From Planctomycetota bacterium (GTDB taxonomy: Bacteria; Planctomycetota; J058), in contig JAMLIC010000034.1 in NCBI GenBank assembly GCA_023954375.1, forward strand, positions 31,978 through 95,977: DNA of 64,000 nucleotides, read 5' to 3'. Below are positions 50,948 through 59,752 of the stretch, in pieces. Numbering within the stretch: position 1 is the stretch's first letter; every line of letters begins with the position of its first letter. Position numbers and translations under genes: made by a program. Below the pieces are notes generated by a model. That model saw only the letters and a program-made list of their open reading frames with translations, had not been told where the DNA came from and did no database searches.

Positions 50948-52081
50948 ATGAGCGACTCCACCGTCGACCTGGAGCTGGAGCTGGAGCTCGAGCGCTCACC
51001 TGCCGAGCGCCTCCTCGAGCAGCTGGCCCTGGACCGGACGGAGGGGCTGGATCCGGCGCCGCCTCCCACGCCGCTCGCCCGACTGGCCGCGCGGTGCCTC
51101 CTGCGGCTGGAGCCGCACTGGCAGTGGATCCTCTCGTTCGAGGCGGCCACCCGCGACCTGCCCAGCGGAGCCGCGCGCGGGGACGCGGGGAGGAACCTCG
51201 TCCCACGGTGGGCCCTCCTCGCCCGCGGGCTGGCGATCACCGCGACCTACTACACGGCCGACACTCCCGGCGCCCCGGTGGCGCTCGGTCTGCCGGAGCG
51301 CCTTGACGCCGCGCGCGCGGCCATCGCGCTCGCAGCGCGGGTCTCTTCGGACGATCCACACGGGTTCGTCGCGATCGCGGGGCTGCCGCGCGTCCTCGAG
51401 CGGCTCGGGGAGGTCGAAGAGTTGCCGACGTCGGTTCGGAGGGCGGCCCACCAGGTAGCGGCCGGGCTTCTCCAGGCCGGAGACCGCGGGGAAGAGCGAG
51501 CCCTCCTGGCGGTGCTGCTACCTGAGGCTGATCTCGACTCGTCGGCACGACGCTCTCTCCGCGCATGCACGGAGAAGACCGGTGCGTCCGTCGACGCCTC
51601 TCGAGATGTCTCGCGAGCGGGGCAGCAGGAGAGCGCGCCCAAGACCAGGGTGCCCCAAGGCCCCGAGGGCACCGTCGAGAGGGACTCGACCGAGGGGTGC
51701 GCCCGCGCGGAGGCGACCGCTTTTCGGGAACCCCCGTCCCCTGCCTCGTCCGCGCTCATGATCACCTGCGTCGAGGAGAGCCGCCTCGTCTTGGTCGACG
51801 GCAAGCAGGTCCCAGAGCTGAAGCCGCTAGCCCGCGTCGAGGCGAAGCTGCTCATAGCCATCCTGCAGAGCGGAGGATTGATCAGCGCCAAGACGCTCGC
51901 GCACCCACTCAAGGAGAGCGACGCCACGCTCCGGAGCACCTACTCGAAGCTCTCCCGCCGACTCGAGTTCGAAGGGAAGTCGATCCTTACGCGCGAGCAG
52001 CCCGGGGTGTATCGCCTCGCGCCCGGCTTCGTCTCCGGCCAAGCGGCGCGGCCCCAGCCAAGCGCCTCGAACCCGATCTGA
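50948..52081 (+). CDS. Putative winged-helix regulator with a long helical N-terminus
   Basis: About 377 residues from ATG 50948 (GGAG 9 bases upstream; GTG 50930 is also possible). The first ~200 residues are helical and Ala/Leu/Arg-rich with an opening LELELELER run. A Ser/Thr/Pro/Glu-rich linker (about 205-265) leads to a C-terminal domain: VEAKLLIAILQSGGLISAKT, ESDATLRSTYSKLSRRLEFE and REQPGVYRLAPG. The last part has the recognition helix and beta-wing pattern of OmpR/winged-helix DNA-binding domains. No receiver or kinase domain is seen. A regulator within the element is my inference. Confidence 0.55.
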   Translation: MSDSTVDLELELELERSPAERLLEQLALDRTEGLDPAPPPTPLARLAARCLLRLEPHWQWILSFEAATRDLPSGAARGDAGRNLVPRWALLARGLAITATYYTADTPGAPVALGLPERLDAARAAIALAARVSSDDPHGFVAIAGLPRVLERLGEVEELPTSVRRAAHQVAAGLLQAGDRGEERALLAVLLPEADLDSSARRSLRACTEKTGASVDASRDVSRAGQQESAPKTRVPQGPEGTVERDSTEGCARAEATAFREPPSPASSALMITCVEESRLVLVDGKQVPELKPLARVEAKLLIAILQSGGLISAKTLAHPLKESDATLRSTYSKLSRRLEFEGKSILTREQPGVYRLAPGFVSGQAARPQPSASNPI

Positions 52082-52211
52082 CGCTGCATCGCTGCATCGC
52101 GCCGATGGCATCGATGCAGCGCGAAGCTCCGGGGGGTGGATCTGCGTCCTAGTTGGTGAGCCTCATGGCACGTCGCCACTAGAGCTCGACCACCTGGAGA
52201 GGCAGACGCCT

Positions 52212-52586
52212 ATGTACATCACGGTTTCTGAAGCAGCGTTGAATGAGGGGGTCGAGGTGCACGTGATCGTGCGCCTCGTCGAGGAGGGCCGCGTCGACAT
52301 CCTCGAGACCGACGATGGAGAGATCCTCCTCGAGGCCGAGTCGCTCGCACGTGCACTCCACGAGGAGGAACTCGAGCGCTGCAACCAGCGCACCAAGCCC
52401 CGTCGGCACCGGCGCGACGCCGGACGCGACGAGAGCGAGGACACGGACGAGTCCGAGGAGGGGGACTTCGACGAGGACTGCGAGGACTCGGCTGACGACT
52501 CCGACGAGGACTGCGAGGACTCGGCTGACGACTCCGACGAGGACTGCGAGGACTCGGCCGACGACTCCGACGAGGACGAGGACTAG
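52212..52586 (+). CDS. Small HTH-like protein with a highly acidic repeat tail
   Basis: The protein has 124 residues from ATG 52212, with GGAGAGG upstream. The first half (MYITVSEAALNEGVEVHVIV, then LVEEGRVDILETDDGEILL) resembles MerR/excisionase-type helix-turn-helix folds. A basic patch (KPRRHRRD) follows. The C-terminal third is acidic, with DEDCEDSADDS three times in a row, encoded by a 33-base tandem repeat. It would be strongly negatively charged, perhaps a DNA mimic or nucleic-acid-competing tail, but this is speculation. It lies about 130 bases after the putative regulator on the same strand. Confidence 0.55.
   Translation: MYITVSEAALNEGVEVHVIVRLVEEGRVDILETDDGEILLEAESLARALHEEELERCNQRTKPRRHRRDAGRDESEDTDESEEGDFDEDCEDSADDSDEDCEDSADDSDEDCEDSADDSDEDED
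52470..52568 (+). repeat. 33-base in-frame tandem repeat, three copies
   Basis: The unit begins GACGAGGACTGCGAGGACTC and encodes DEDCEDSADDS. The copies are nearly identical (one base differs in copy 3), so the duplication looks recent; copy number could vary between strains without a frameshift. Confidence 0.9.
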
Positions 52587-52744
52587 CGGACCGCGCTGGC
52601 GGGTGGTGCACGCCACCCGCCAGCGCGCGTTCTGAACCGCTCAATGAACCCCAAGAAGGGCGAGTGATGGAGACGAAGCAACCCTCGAACTCTCCGAGTT
52701 GTCGCGAGCGAGGACTTCCGGGGAGGGGGTCGACAACGTCCGTT

Positions 52745-53017
52745 CACGCGCGAGGAGCTGGCGTCGGGAGTGTCGGTGATTCCGTGTAAGCGGCCTGGAT
52801 CTCGCGGGTGCTCATGCCGCGGCCATACATGGACATGATCTTGTCGTCGAAGCCGTTGAAACGTGCCCTGGTGCTTCGGCACGACCTGCGGCTCGAAGGT
52901 GGCCTCGCGATCCCGCGGGGACCTCGAGCTCATGGGGCCCTTCTCGGTGCGGACCGTGTTCCGCCTCTTCCCGTTGCGCCTCACCTCCGGCGCCTTCTCC
53001 CCGGCCTGATAGCCCAC
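52745..53017 (-). pseudogene. N-terminal relic of an IS256-family transposase
   Basis: From 53017 the minus strand reads MGYQAGEKAPEVRRNGKRRN, then TVRTEKGPM and PRDREATFEPQVVPKHQGTF, typical of the IS256 (Mutator) transposase N-terminus. After a one-base shift near 52850 it continues DDKIMSMYGRGMSTREIQAA, the next conserved block. The rest is missing and no intact start is seen. It is a decayed fragment of an old insertion. Confidence 0.7.
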
Positions 53018-53033
53018 CTGCGTCGAGGTCAGC

Positions 53034-53300
53034 CCGACCTCGTCAGCGCCGCCACCGCCGCCGTCCTCGACGACATTGGCTACGTGCAGCAGGACCGCGA
53101 AGAGATGGAGATCCTCTTCACCTTCCTCGCGGCGCGCTACGAGCGACGCAGCGTCCTGATCACGAGCAACCTCGTGTTCTCGCAGTGGGACCGGATCTTC
53201 AAGCCGATGACCACGGCGGCCGCGATCGACGGCTGATCCACCGCTCGGTCATTCTCGAGATGACTGGCGGCAGCGTCCGGGCCGAGGAGGCCAAGATGCG
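53034..53300 (+). pseudogene. C-terminal relic of an IS21 IstB helper ATPase
   Basis: The frame reads DLVSAATAAVLDDIGYVQQD, REEMEILFTFLAARYERRSV and LITSNLVFSQWDRIFKPMT, which is the Walker B, sensor and C-terminal part of IstB. At about 53235 the frame shifts by one base, then continues LIHRSVILEMTGGSVRAEEA. The P-loop half is absent. The IS21 transposase relic at 55456-56045 lies in the same orientation further on, so these may be parts of one IS21 copy. Confidence 0.75.
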
Positions 53301-53411
53301 CGTTGGGGCTGCCGGGATGGCCGACCCCCCCGGCGAGGACGAAGGCGACCGCCCCGCTGCCAAGAAGGCGGCGCGGGCCAGGAGGGATTGGGAGTTACGC
53401 CCGACGATAAC

Positions 53412-53417
53412 TAACTA
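53412..53417 (+). repeat. Left target-site duplication of the insertion sequence
   Basis: TAACTA directly precedes the left inverted repeat and recurs at 55181-55186 right after the other end. Confidence 0.75.
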
Positions 53418-55180
53418 GTTCCTGGCCAAGATCGGCCTGTGAGGCCGCTTTTGGGCCGGCGGCCGCCCGCTCCCGGGCGCGGCCGCACGCGGTCCGGGCG
53501 GCTCGCCGGCCTGCTGAGCCGCATTTGACGCGCTCTGGTGAGTGGCTGCCGGCGCGAGTACGCACCCTCTCCTCTGTCGAGAGCCTGCGAGGCGGATTTG
53601 GGGCGATCGGCTAGGCCGCGCGCTTGGCGGCGGTCGCCTTCTCAGTCAGCCTCAGCCGGGCGAGCTTGCTCAGGTTCGCGGCGAAGCAGGCGGACCAGAC
53701 GTACGAGCTGAACCGAGGCCAGCTCTTCCAGGTGCACCGATCGAGGCCGAAGTCCCGCTTCAACCAGGAGATCTTCCCCTCGATCCCTGCTCGGAAGTTG
53801 CGCAGACGGCCGAACGTCCGCCGGCTGCTTGCCATGTCGACGGGGGTGAGGCCGCGACCCTTGCTGAACGCGCAGCGCTGCGTGCCCAGCGCCTTGATCT
53901 TCTCCAGGTTCGCAGCCGATGCGTAGCCGCCGTCGAAGGCCACCTGCCCGGGAGCGCTGCCGCGGAGCTCGACCTGGCGCTCGACCTGGCGCACCGCGAG
54001 GGTCACGTCTGCCGGGTTCCCTCGCTCGACGACACAGTCGAGGACGAAGTGCACGCCCATGGTCAGCGTGATCTTGTGGCCGAACTCAGGCGGCCGGTTC
54101 TTCGTCTTGACGATCATGTCCGTCTCGGGCTCGAAGATCGAGTACAGCTTCTCGCTTGGCGGCACCGTCTCGCCACGAAGAACGCGCCGCTCGGTCTGGT
54201 CGATCACGCGAGCGGTGAGGTCCCGGTACTGGCGGAGCTCCGAGACCAACGCGTCGACAAGGGCGCCGTCCTGGACCGAGCGGATCGCGACGGCGCCGAG
54301 TGCGGCGATCACCCCCTCGGCCTGTGCGTCGACGAAGCGCACCTCCTTCAGCAGCGCCTCGTACGCGGGACGGCGCTGCTCCTTCTTTCGCGCCCAGTAG
54401 ATCTTCGTCTGCAGCTTCTTCGCCTGCTTGCTGCGGTCCTCGAACTCGACCTCGGCGAAGAGCACGCGCGCCTGCTTCATGATCCTCGTCAGCGTCCGCG
54501 CGCCGTCCCACAGCAACGACGAGTCGGACGGCGGGTGGACGTTGCTCTCGACGACGGTCGCGTCGACGCGCTGCTTCTCGCCGGTCTCGAACTCGCGCAG
54601 CTCGGACGACTGAACGAGAGAGTGCAGGATCTTCCCCCAGGTCTCCTTCCGGACCTTCACCAGGTTGTCTTGCATGGTCGAGCGCTTCGGCGCACGGTCC
54701 TCGACCCCGAGGCCCAGGAACTCGCGAAAGCCGACGGAGTCGTTGACCAGCTTCGACAGCTTCCGGAGCGAGACGTCGAGCCGGTGCTTCAGGAACTGGA
54801 GCCGAAGCACCAGATCTGGCCCCATGCCCTCGCGTCCGCGCTTCGCACGGCCGCGCTTCCTGTTCGTGAGATCCTCCAGGATCCACTTCGCCCACTCTGG
54901 GTGAAGACCGATCAGCTCGTCGATCTCGACCAGCTCCTTGGAGAACGCGTCCTCAACAAGGGGGGTGAACAGTCGACGCTGCTTCGGTATTGTTCGCCGC
55001 ATGGCTCGCCTCGGTGTGTGGGGCTTGGGGTTGAACTTCCAAAGCTCTCCATACACCTCGCCGCCGACGGCGAGCCGCTCCTTCAGCTCAGATGTTTGGT
55101 TTCTGGATGGGTCGGATGGGCAGGCCTGGGCGCCCGGAGACGGGCCTGCTGGGCCGCGATCCGGGCGCTCGGCCAGGAAC
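53418..55180 (-). mobile_element. Complete insertion sequence (1763 bp), IS1202/ISNCY-like
   Basis: It is bounded by inverted ends GTTCCTGGCC (53418-53427) and GGCCAGGAAC (55171-55180) and flanked by the 6-bp duplication TAACTA. It holds one transposase gene on the minus strand. About 190 bases left of the gene and 120 right of it are non-coding. The duplication and intact ends show a transposition event into already decayed IS relics. Confidence 0.85.
53611..55056 (-). CDS. DDE transposase of the insertion sequence
   Basis: The protein has 481 residues, or 463 if it starts at ATG 55002, where GAGG is well placed. A helical N-terminal part (KQRRLFTPLVEDAFSKELVE) precedes the catalytic core: RVDATVVESNVHPPSDSSLL (first Asp), QVAFDGGYASAANLEKIKAL (second Asp) and AGIEGKISWLKRDFGLDRCT (Glu in the last helix). 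This is the pattern I associate with ISNCY/IS1202-type transposases, though IS5/IS1182-like naming is also possible. No frameshift is seen and the element ends are intact, so it may be active. Confidence 0.85.
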   Translation of the reverse strand: MYGELWKFNPKPHTPRRAMRRTIPKQRRLFTPLVEDAFSKELVEIDELIGLHPEWAKWILEDLTNRKRGRAKRGREGMGPDLVLRLQFLKHRLDVSLRKLSKLVNDSVGFREFLGLGVEDRAPKRSTMQDNLVKVRKETWGKILHSLVQSSELREFETGEKQRVDATVVESNVHPPSDSSLLWDGARTLTRIMKQARVLFAEVEFEDRSKQAKKLQTKIYWARKKEQRRPAYEALLKEVRFVDAQAEGVIAALGAVAIRSVQDGALVDALVSELRQYRDLTARVIDQTERRVLRGETVPPSEKLYSIFEPETDMIVKTKNRPPEFGHKITLTMGVHFVLDCVVERGNPADVTLAVRQVERQVELRGSAPGQVAFDGGYASAANLEKIKALGTQRCAFSKGRGLTPVDMASSRRTFGRLRNFRAGIEGKISWLKRDFGLDRCTWKSWPRFSSYVWSACFAANLSKLARLRLTEKATAAKRAA

Positions 55181-55186
55181 TAACTA
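55181..55186 (+). repeat. Right target-site duplication of the insertion sequence
   Basis: TAACTA directly follows the right inverted repeat, matching 53412-53417. Confidence 0.75.
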
Positions 55187-55237
55187 GCCCCGCTGGAGAG
55201 GAATGGTTGTCGCTGATGGGGAGAAGTAGTTGACGTC

Positions 55238-55455
55238 ACGGACTTCGTGCCCTGGAAGGCGCGAGAAGACCGTCTGCGCGGACCTCAGGCCATCTACACC
55301 GCCGCGAGGCCGAGGCATACGCGCGCTGGAGGCGTTCGAGGCCAAGTGGGGTTCCAGGTTCCCCATGATCGGCATGGCGGCGCGCGCTCTGGGCCGAGAT
55401 CACCCCGTTCCTGGCCTTCCCGGCCGAGATCCGCCGCGCGATCTACACCGGCGTC
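55238..55455 (+). pseudogene. C-terminal relic of an IS256-family transposase
   Basis: Three frames must be joined: PWKAREDRLRGPQAIYTAAR, then LEAFEAKWGSRFPMIGMAAR, then WAEITPFLAFPAEIRRAIYT. Together they match the conserved IS256 C-terminal region ending FPPEIRxxIYT. The relic stops there and runs directly into an IS21 relic. It is in the opposite orientation to the IS256 N-terminal relic at 52745-53017, so they need not come from one copy. Confidence 0.7.
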
Positions 55456-56045
55456 ACCGCCTTCCAGGGGGGCGCGCTCAAGGCGATCTTCGACAACATG
55501 GCGGTCGTCACGCTCGGCCGCGTGGGCGCCCATAGCCGACCGATCTGGAACCCCGACTTCCTGCCCTTCGCCCAGCACTACGGCTTCGAGCCCGCGGGGT
55601 GCCGGATCGCGCACCCGGACCGCAAGGGCAAGGTCGAGGCCTGGACCGACGAGGCCGCCAACAAGCGCGTCCACGGCACGACAGGACGGGCCGAGTGCCC
55701 GACGAGCTGTGGACGAGGAGCGGCCCTTCCTGATCCCGCTCCCCGAGCGCCGCTACCCAGGCGCCTGCATCGAGGAGGTGCGGCGCGTGGCCGAGGACTG
55801 CACGGTGTCGATCCTGGGCACGACCTACACCGTGCCGGCGCGCTTGGCGCACCGGCAGGTGCGCGTGCGGCTCTACACCGAGCGCTTCGAGGTGCTCGAC
55901 CGCGACGGGTCGGTGGTCCTCGAGCGCGCCTACGTCGGCTGCGCGAAGGGCCGCCCCGTGCTCGAGCCCGCGCACTACGCCGAGTTGCCCGGGCCGTGGC
56001 ACGGCAGCCCCGCCCAGTCCATGCCCGAGTTCCGTCGATCCTGCA
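55456..56045 (+). pseudogene. Relic of an IS21 IstA transposase
   Basis: It begins GVTAFQGGALKAIFDNMAVV, continues WNPDFLPFAQHYGFEPAGCR and then a shortened DRKGKVEAWTDEAANKRVHG, so the segment between GKVE and the conserved Trp is deleted. After a frameshift near 55700 it reads DEERPFLIPLPERRYPGACI, TVPARLAHRQVRVRLYTERF and PVLEPAHYAELPGPWHGSPA. These are the C-terminal blocks of IstA-type transposases. It is not functional. Confidence 0.75.
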
Positions 56046-56489
56046 ATGAAGGAAACTGCAATGGAGCAGATCAATGCCCAACGTCTGCCATGGTGATGCG
56101 CAAGAAGTCGCCACCGATCAAATCCATGGCAGAGACGAGGACACTTCGTCGGCGAACTTGTGACCACGCGTCGCCGCGCCTCCCGGGAACCCAGGCGGCG
56201 CCGCGCCTCCGGGGACCACGCGCCCCGCGCCCACCAGGACCACCCACCGACGTGGCCGCCCGGACCACGCGCCGCCGTGCTACCCTCCGTGCCGAGCTTG
56301 TCGCGACCACGGAACTCCCAAGACGTCGCAGGTTTCCCAGTCCGCCGGCCTGCGGAGGCTGTGGGCAAGGTTGCGGCGCGCCCAGAGCAGGCCCGAACCT
56401 ACGACCTGCATGGACCCATTGGCCGGGCGTTGTCCTATGGCCCGGCGCTTGACACCCCGTGCTCCCCCGGGCCTCGGGCACGCGCACGT
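56046..56489. other. Intergenic stretch without a recognised feature
   Basis: No gene could be supported. It contains short direct repeats of the type GGACCACGCGCC and a TGC-TACCCT -10-like box near 56281. It separates the IS21 relic from a convergent pseudogene. Confidence 0.4.
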
Positions 56490-57810
56490 CGCCACTCGCC
56501 TGAGCCCCTGGCCCGTGTACGGGCCGTCGGTGAGCGAGAGCAGCTCCGCGACGAACCGGCCGATCGTCACCGACAGGTCAGCTCGGCCGCGCTTAGGGCA
56601 GCACCCCGGGGCGGGCGCGATCGCCAGGATCGCGGGCACGCCGGCCACGCCCAGGACGCGGGCGTTGGTCCTCCGCCCGCCGACGCGCTCCCACGCCTCG
56701 CCGCGCCGCGCCTCTTGCGGCAGCGTGAGCCGCGAGCCGGTCGCGTTCACGGTTGCCGCAGGCACCTCGAGCGTGCCGCCGCCCGCGCGCGGCAAGACGA
56801 CCACATTGCGCGCCGCGAGCGCCGGGTCGAAGCCGCTGCCGGTCACGGTCAACGTGGTCAGCGGCGCCACCGCCTCGGGCTGCAGGTCGCTCAGGTAGGG
56901 CGGCAGCGTGTGGCGGCCCACGATCACGTGGCTCAACAGGTCGGGGTCCGAGACGCGCAGGGCCCCGTCGCCCCACAGCCCGCCCTGGCTGTCGAGCGGC
57001 GCCACGTCGGCAGCTACGAGCTCGAGCGCGGTCGCCGGGCGGTAGCGGGGGCTCGCCAGCTTCACCTGCCGCGACTGGTCGAGGATCGTCACTTCGCCGT
57101 CGCCGTCTAGGTCGCCCAGCCGCTGCCCCTCGGGCATGGGCCCGCCGGCGCGGCAGGAACGCGAAGCCGACGCCCTGCCGGACCGTCCCCTCCGCCGCGA
57201 ACGCCACCTGCACGCCGTGCTTGCCGTCGGGCGACTCGACGCCGATCGTCGCCCGCGCGCCAGAGGGCCCGCGCCCTCGGAGCCGTCGCCGTTGCGCATG
57301 GGCCCGGAGTGGAAGAGCACCTCGTGCGTGCCCTCGAACAGGAGCACCTGGAAGGTGAGCCGCGCGGACGGGTCGGCCTTCAGCGCCAGCTCGGTCCACT
57401 GGATCGTGAGCACGCGCGCGCCGGCCGGCCCGACGCGCTCCATGAGCACGCGGGCGGTCGGGCTCGGGCGGGTGTCGAGGTCGTCCCAGAACGTGCCAGG
57501 AGGCCGTTGGGGGGGAAGGTGCTCGGGATCGGCTCGTTGTACGGGCTGACCGCCGCGCCGAAAGTCACGTAGCCGTTCGTGGTCATGCCGGACTGCGTGA
57601 CCGCCTGCCCGTAGAACGTGAACGGGAAGCCGATCTGGACGAAGATCCCCTCCTCGTCGCCATGGAGCCCCAGGCCTGCGCGGACTGGCTGCGCGCGAGG
57701 TCGCGAACACCCCCCGGCACCCGCTCGAGCCGCGGCGCCTGCGCCCGCCGCGTCGGGGCAGAGCGACAGGCCGAGCGCCAGAGTCAACGCGCCGATCCTC
57801 GTGCGGCTCA
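56490..57810 (-). pseudogene. Frameshifted secreted protein with nidogen-like, dockerin-like and TIG-type segments
   Basis: From GTG 57810 a signal peptide is seen (SRTRIGALTLALGLSLC). Then, in changing frames: FVQIGFPFTFYGQAVTQSGM and TNGYVTFG (nidogen-like), TFWDDLDTRPSPTARVLMER, LTIQWTELALKADPSARLTF, ARATIGVESPDGKHGVQVAF, RLGDLDGDGEVTILDQSRQV (dockerin/EF-hand-like calcium loop), and LTTLTVTGSGFDPALAARNV (IPT/TIG). At least three frame changes are needed (near 57670, 57490 and 57270-57140). It was a cell-surface or secreted protein. Decay or sequencing error could both explain it. Confidence 0.7.
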
Positions 57811-58089
57811 CCGGGTCCCCCCTGCCTCGTGCCCTCGATCGGCAGCGCGCGGCGCCGCGCGCCCAGCCCGCCAGGCGATCGACGAGGCGCATGAGGATCC
57901 CCCCGCCTGCGGTGTGGCGCTGGCAGGCAGCGACCGCAAGAGCCGCGCGCGCTCGAGCTGGTGAACCGCGGCGGCGAGCTGCTGGCGAAGAGCGCGCTCT
58001 CGGCCAGGAGCGCGCCGCGGTCACGGCGCAGGTCCAGCGCGGCGCCGAGGGCCACGCCGGCGAGGCTCGCTGCCTGCCCGGCGAAGGCG

Positions 58090-58300
58090 CTCACGCGGCG
58101 CGTGCGCGGCGCGCTCCTGCTCGTCACGCCGGACACGCTGGTGCGCTGGCAGCGCGCGGGCTGGAGCCTCCTCTGGCGCTGGCGGAGCTCCCGGCCGACA
58201 CGCGCGAGGCGATCGTGCGCATGATCCGCGAGAACCCGCGCTGGGCGCCAAGCGAATCCTGGGCCTCCTTGACGTCCCCGGCTAACAGCTGGCTCTGCTG
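58090..58300 (+). pseudogene. Relic of an integrase-core (rve-type) transposase
   Basis: One frame reads ALLLVTPDTLVRWQRAGWSL and LLWRW; a second reads LAELPADTREAIVRMIRENP followed by RWAP. These match the segment just before the catalytic core of rve/IS481-type transposases (TLxRWHR and IRRMAxENPxWG). The rest of the gene is missing and there is a frameshift near 58185. Bases 57811-58089 and 58301-58405 hold nothing else I can support. Confidence 0.6.
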
Positions 58301-58405
58301 GGTGGGCACGGTCCGCCTGCCGAGGGAGGAGTAGTCGCTGCCGGGAGGGCTTCCCGGCCGGGCACCTGCTTGCTCCCCCCTTGTCGGGAACGCGCAGGAC
58401 CTCAG

Positions 58406-58822
58406 TCAGTCGCGCACCTCGAACGTCGCTTCCAGCATCGAGGCCGCGACGCGGACGGTCGCCTCATCTTGAACCGCGGGCAGCGCCGCCAGCCGCGCGC
58501 GGAGCTCCTCTGCCTTCACCCGTGCGCCTTCGGAGGCGGCGAGCGCCTCGAGCTCCTCGAGACCTCCGACTCGTTCTGTCTCGCGCCACTCGGCCAGCAG
58601 AGCGAGCACGGCCGCGATGCCGCCCTCACCGCGCTCATGAAGGAGAGAGGCGGCGAGCGCAATGCTTAACAGAGCAGAAGGGTTGTCGAAGCGCGCCTCG
58701 TCCTCGAGCGCGATGGTGACGTAGCCGGCGACCTCGGGGGCGCGCAGAGCAGCGCCGACCAGCGCACGCTCCTCTTCACCCTTCACGTGCTCGCGACTGC
58801 TCTGCGGCTTGCGAGTGCGCAA
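58406..58822 (-). CDS. Unknown protein, third gene of a small operon
   Basis: The protein has 138 residues, largely helical (EERALVGAALRAPEVAGYVT, ALLSIALAASLLHERGEGGI, LEELEALAASEGARVKAEEL), with no membrane segment, signal peptide or recognised domain. It overlaps the gene upstream by 40 bases in another frame, which suggests an operon of three genes (59537 to 58406). No homologue is recognised. Confidence 0.5.
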   Translation of the reverse strand: MRTRKPQSSREHVKGEEERALVGAALRAPEVAGYVTIALEDEARFDNPSALLSIALAASLLHERGEGGIAAVLALLAEWRETERVGGLEELEALAASEGARVKAEELRARLAALPAVQDEATVRVAASMLEATFEVRD

Positions 58823-59196
58823 CTGAGCTGCTGGGTGAGCCTCGCGAGTCGCTCACGTCGAGCCTGGCACCGGGCGCGTCGAGCGGAAGTGCTCCACGTC
58901 GCCGCCGGTCCTGCGGCGTCGAGGACGTCAGCTCCGCACGCCCGGCACCGCAGGGGCCGGCTAGACGCTCGTGCCCAGTCGAGCAGCGACACGAGCGACT
59001 CAGCGCCGTCCTCGCCCTCAACAACGACTCGCACGGCGTCGAAGGGGACTCCGACCCCGTCGAGCGGGACCTCGACATGCAGGTCATACAGGCTCCAGCT
59101 CTGCTCAGGACGCAGACACCCGCGGTGGCCGGCAGGAAGGGCGCCGGCACATGAGGCGACTGGTCGTATGAGCTCGAGAACCAGCCAAGTCCTCAT
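58783..59196 (-). CDS. Unknown protein with a CxxC motif, second gene of a small operon
   Basis: About 137 residues. The middle part (YDLHVEVPLDGVGVPFDAVR, VVVEGEDGAESLVSLLDWAR) is beta/alpha, and PLRCRACGADVLDAA contains a CxxC that could bind zinc. The last ~40 residues are Arg/Ala-rich and may be out of frame: a different frame gives a short alternative end, so the exact C-terminus is uncertain. ATG 59196 overlaps the stop of the first gene as ATGA. Function unknown. Confidence 0.45.
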   Translation of the reverse strand: MRTWLVLELIRPVASCAGALPAGHRGCLRPEQSWSLYDLHVEVPLDGVGVPFDAVRVVVEGEDGAESLVSLLDWARASSRPLRCRACGADVLDAAGPAATWSTSARRARCQARRERLARLTQQLSCALASRRAVAST

Positions 59197-59537
59197 GCCG
59201 TCAGTTCACGGCGGCGGTCTACGAAGCCCTCGCGGAACGCGCCATGGCGGGGATCGCATGGTTGGGACTCCCACAGCGCGACCTCGACGTCGTTGCAGAC
59301 ACCGGCATCCGAGGCGAACTTCACGCAGACGCGCTGATAGTCTTCAGCGTCCCCGCAGGCGTCCTCCTCTCCCTCCTCGTGGACATCCTCAGCCAACTCC
59401 GCGCCAAACGTGTAGGCAGCCAGGAGCGCCGCCTCTCGGTCCGCCTCGTTCAGGATCTCCCAGTGGTAGGACAGAAGCCGCGCGAGCTTCTGCTCGGCTT
59501 CGAGAGACGGCTTACCTGAGGGGCGATTCGTGCTCAT
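59193..59537 (-). CDS. Unknown acidic protein, first gene of a small operon
   Basis: The protein has 114 residues from ATG 59537 (GTG 59543 would add two). It starts MSTNRPSGKPSLEAEQKLAR, has a helical Leu/Ala-rich part (LLSYHWEILNEADREAALLA), an acidic stretch (EDVHEEGEEDACGDAEDY), and a beta-type end. No domain or signal is recognised. Its stop overlaps the next start as ATGA. Together the three genes have the compact layout of a functional unit. Confidence 0.5.
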   Translation of the reverse strand: MSTNRPSGKPSLEAEQKLARLLSYHWEILNEADREAALLAAYTFGAELAEDVHEEGEEDACGDAEDYQRVCVKFASDAGVCNDVEVALWESQPCDPRHGAFREGFVDRRRELTA

Positions 59538-59752
59538 GGCCACTCGCTAGAAGTTCCGCGCAGGAAGGCCCTGCGCTCGCCTACGAGGGTAGCGCTGCTG
59601 GTCGATGCCTGCCTGCCCGACCCGAACGGCGCGGCAGCCGTCGGAGCTGAGGCAGCTCGGAGTCTGCGGATCGAACGATGCTCTCGTGTCACCTGCCGCT
59701 TCGACAGCCGAGGTGAATGACGCCGGTCTGCCCACTCGGAGGCGGGCAGACC

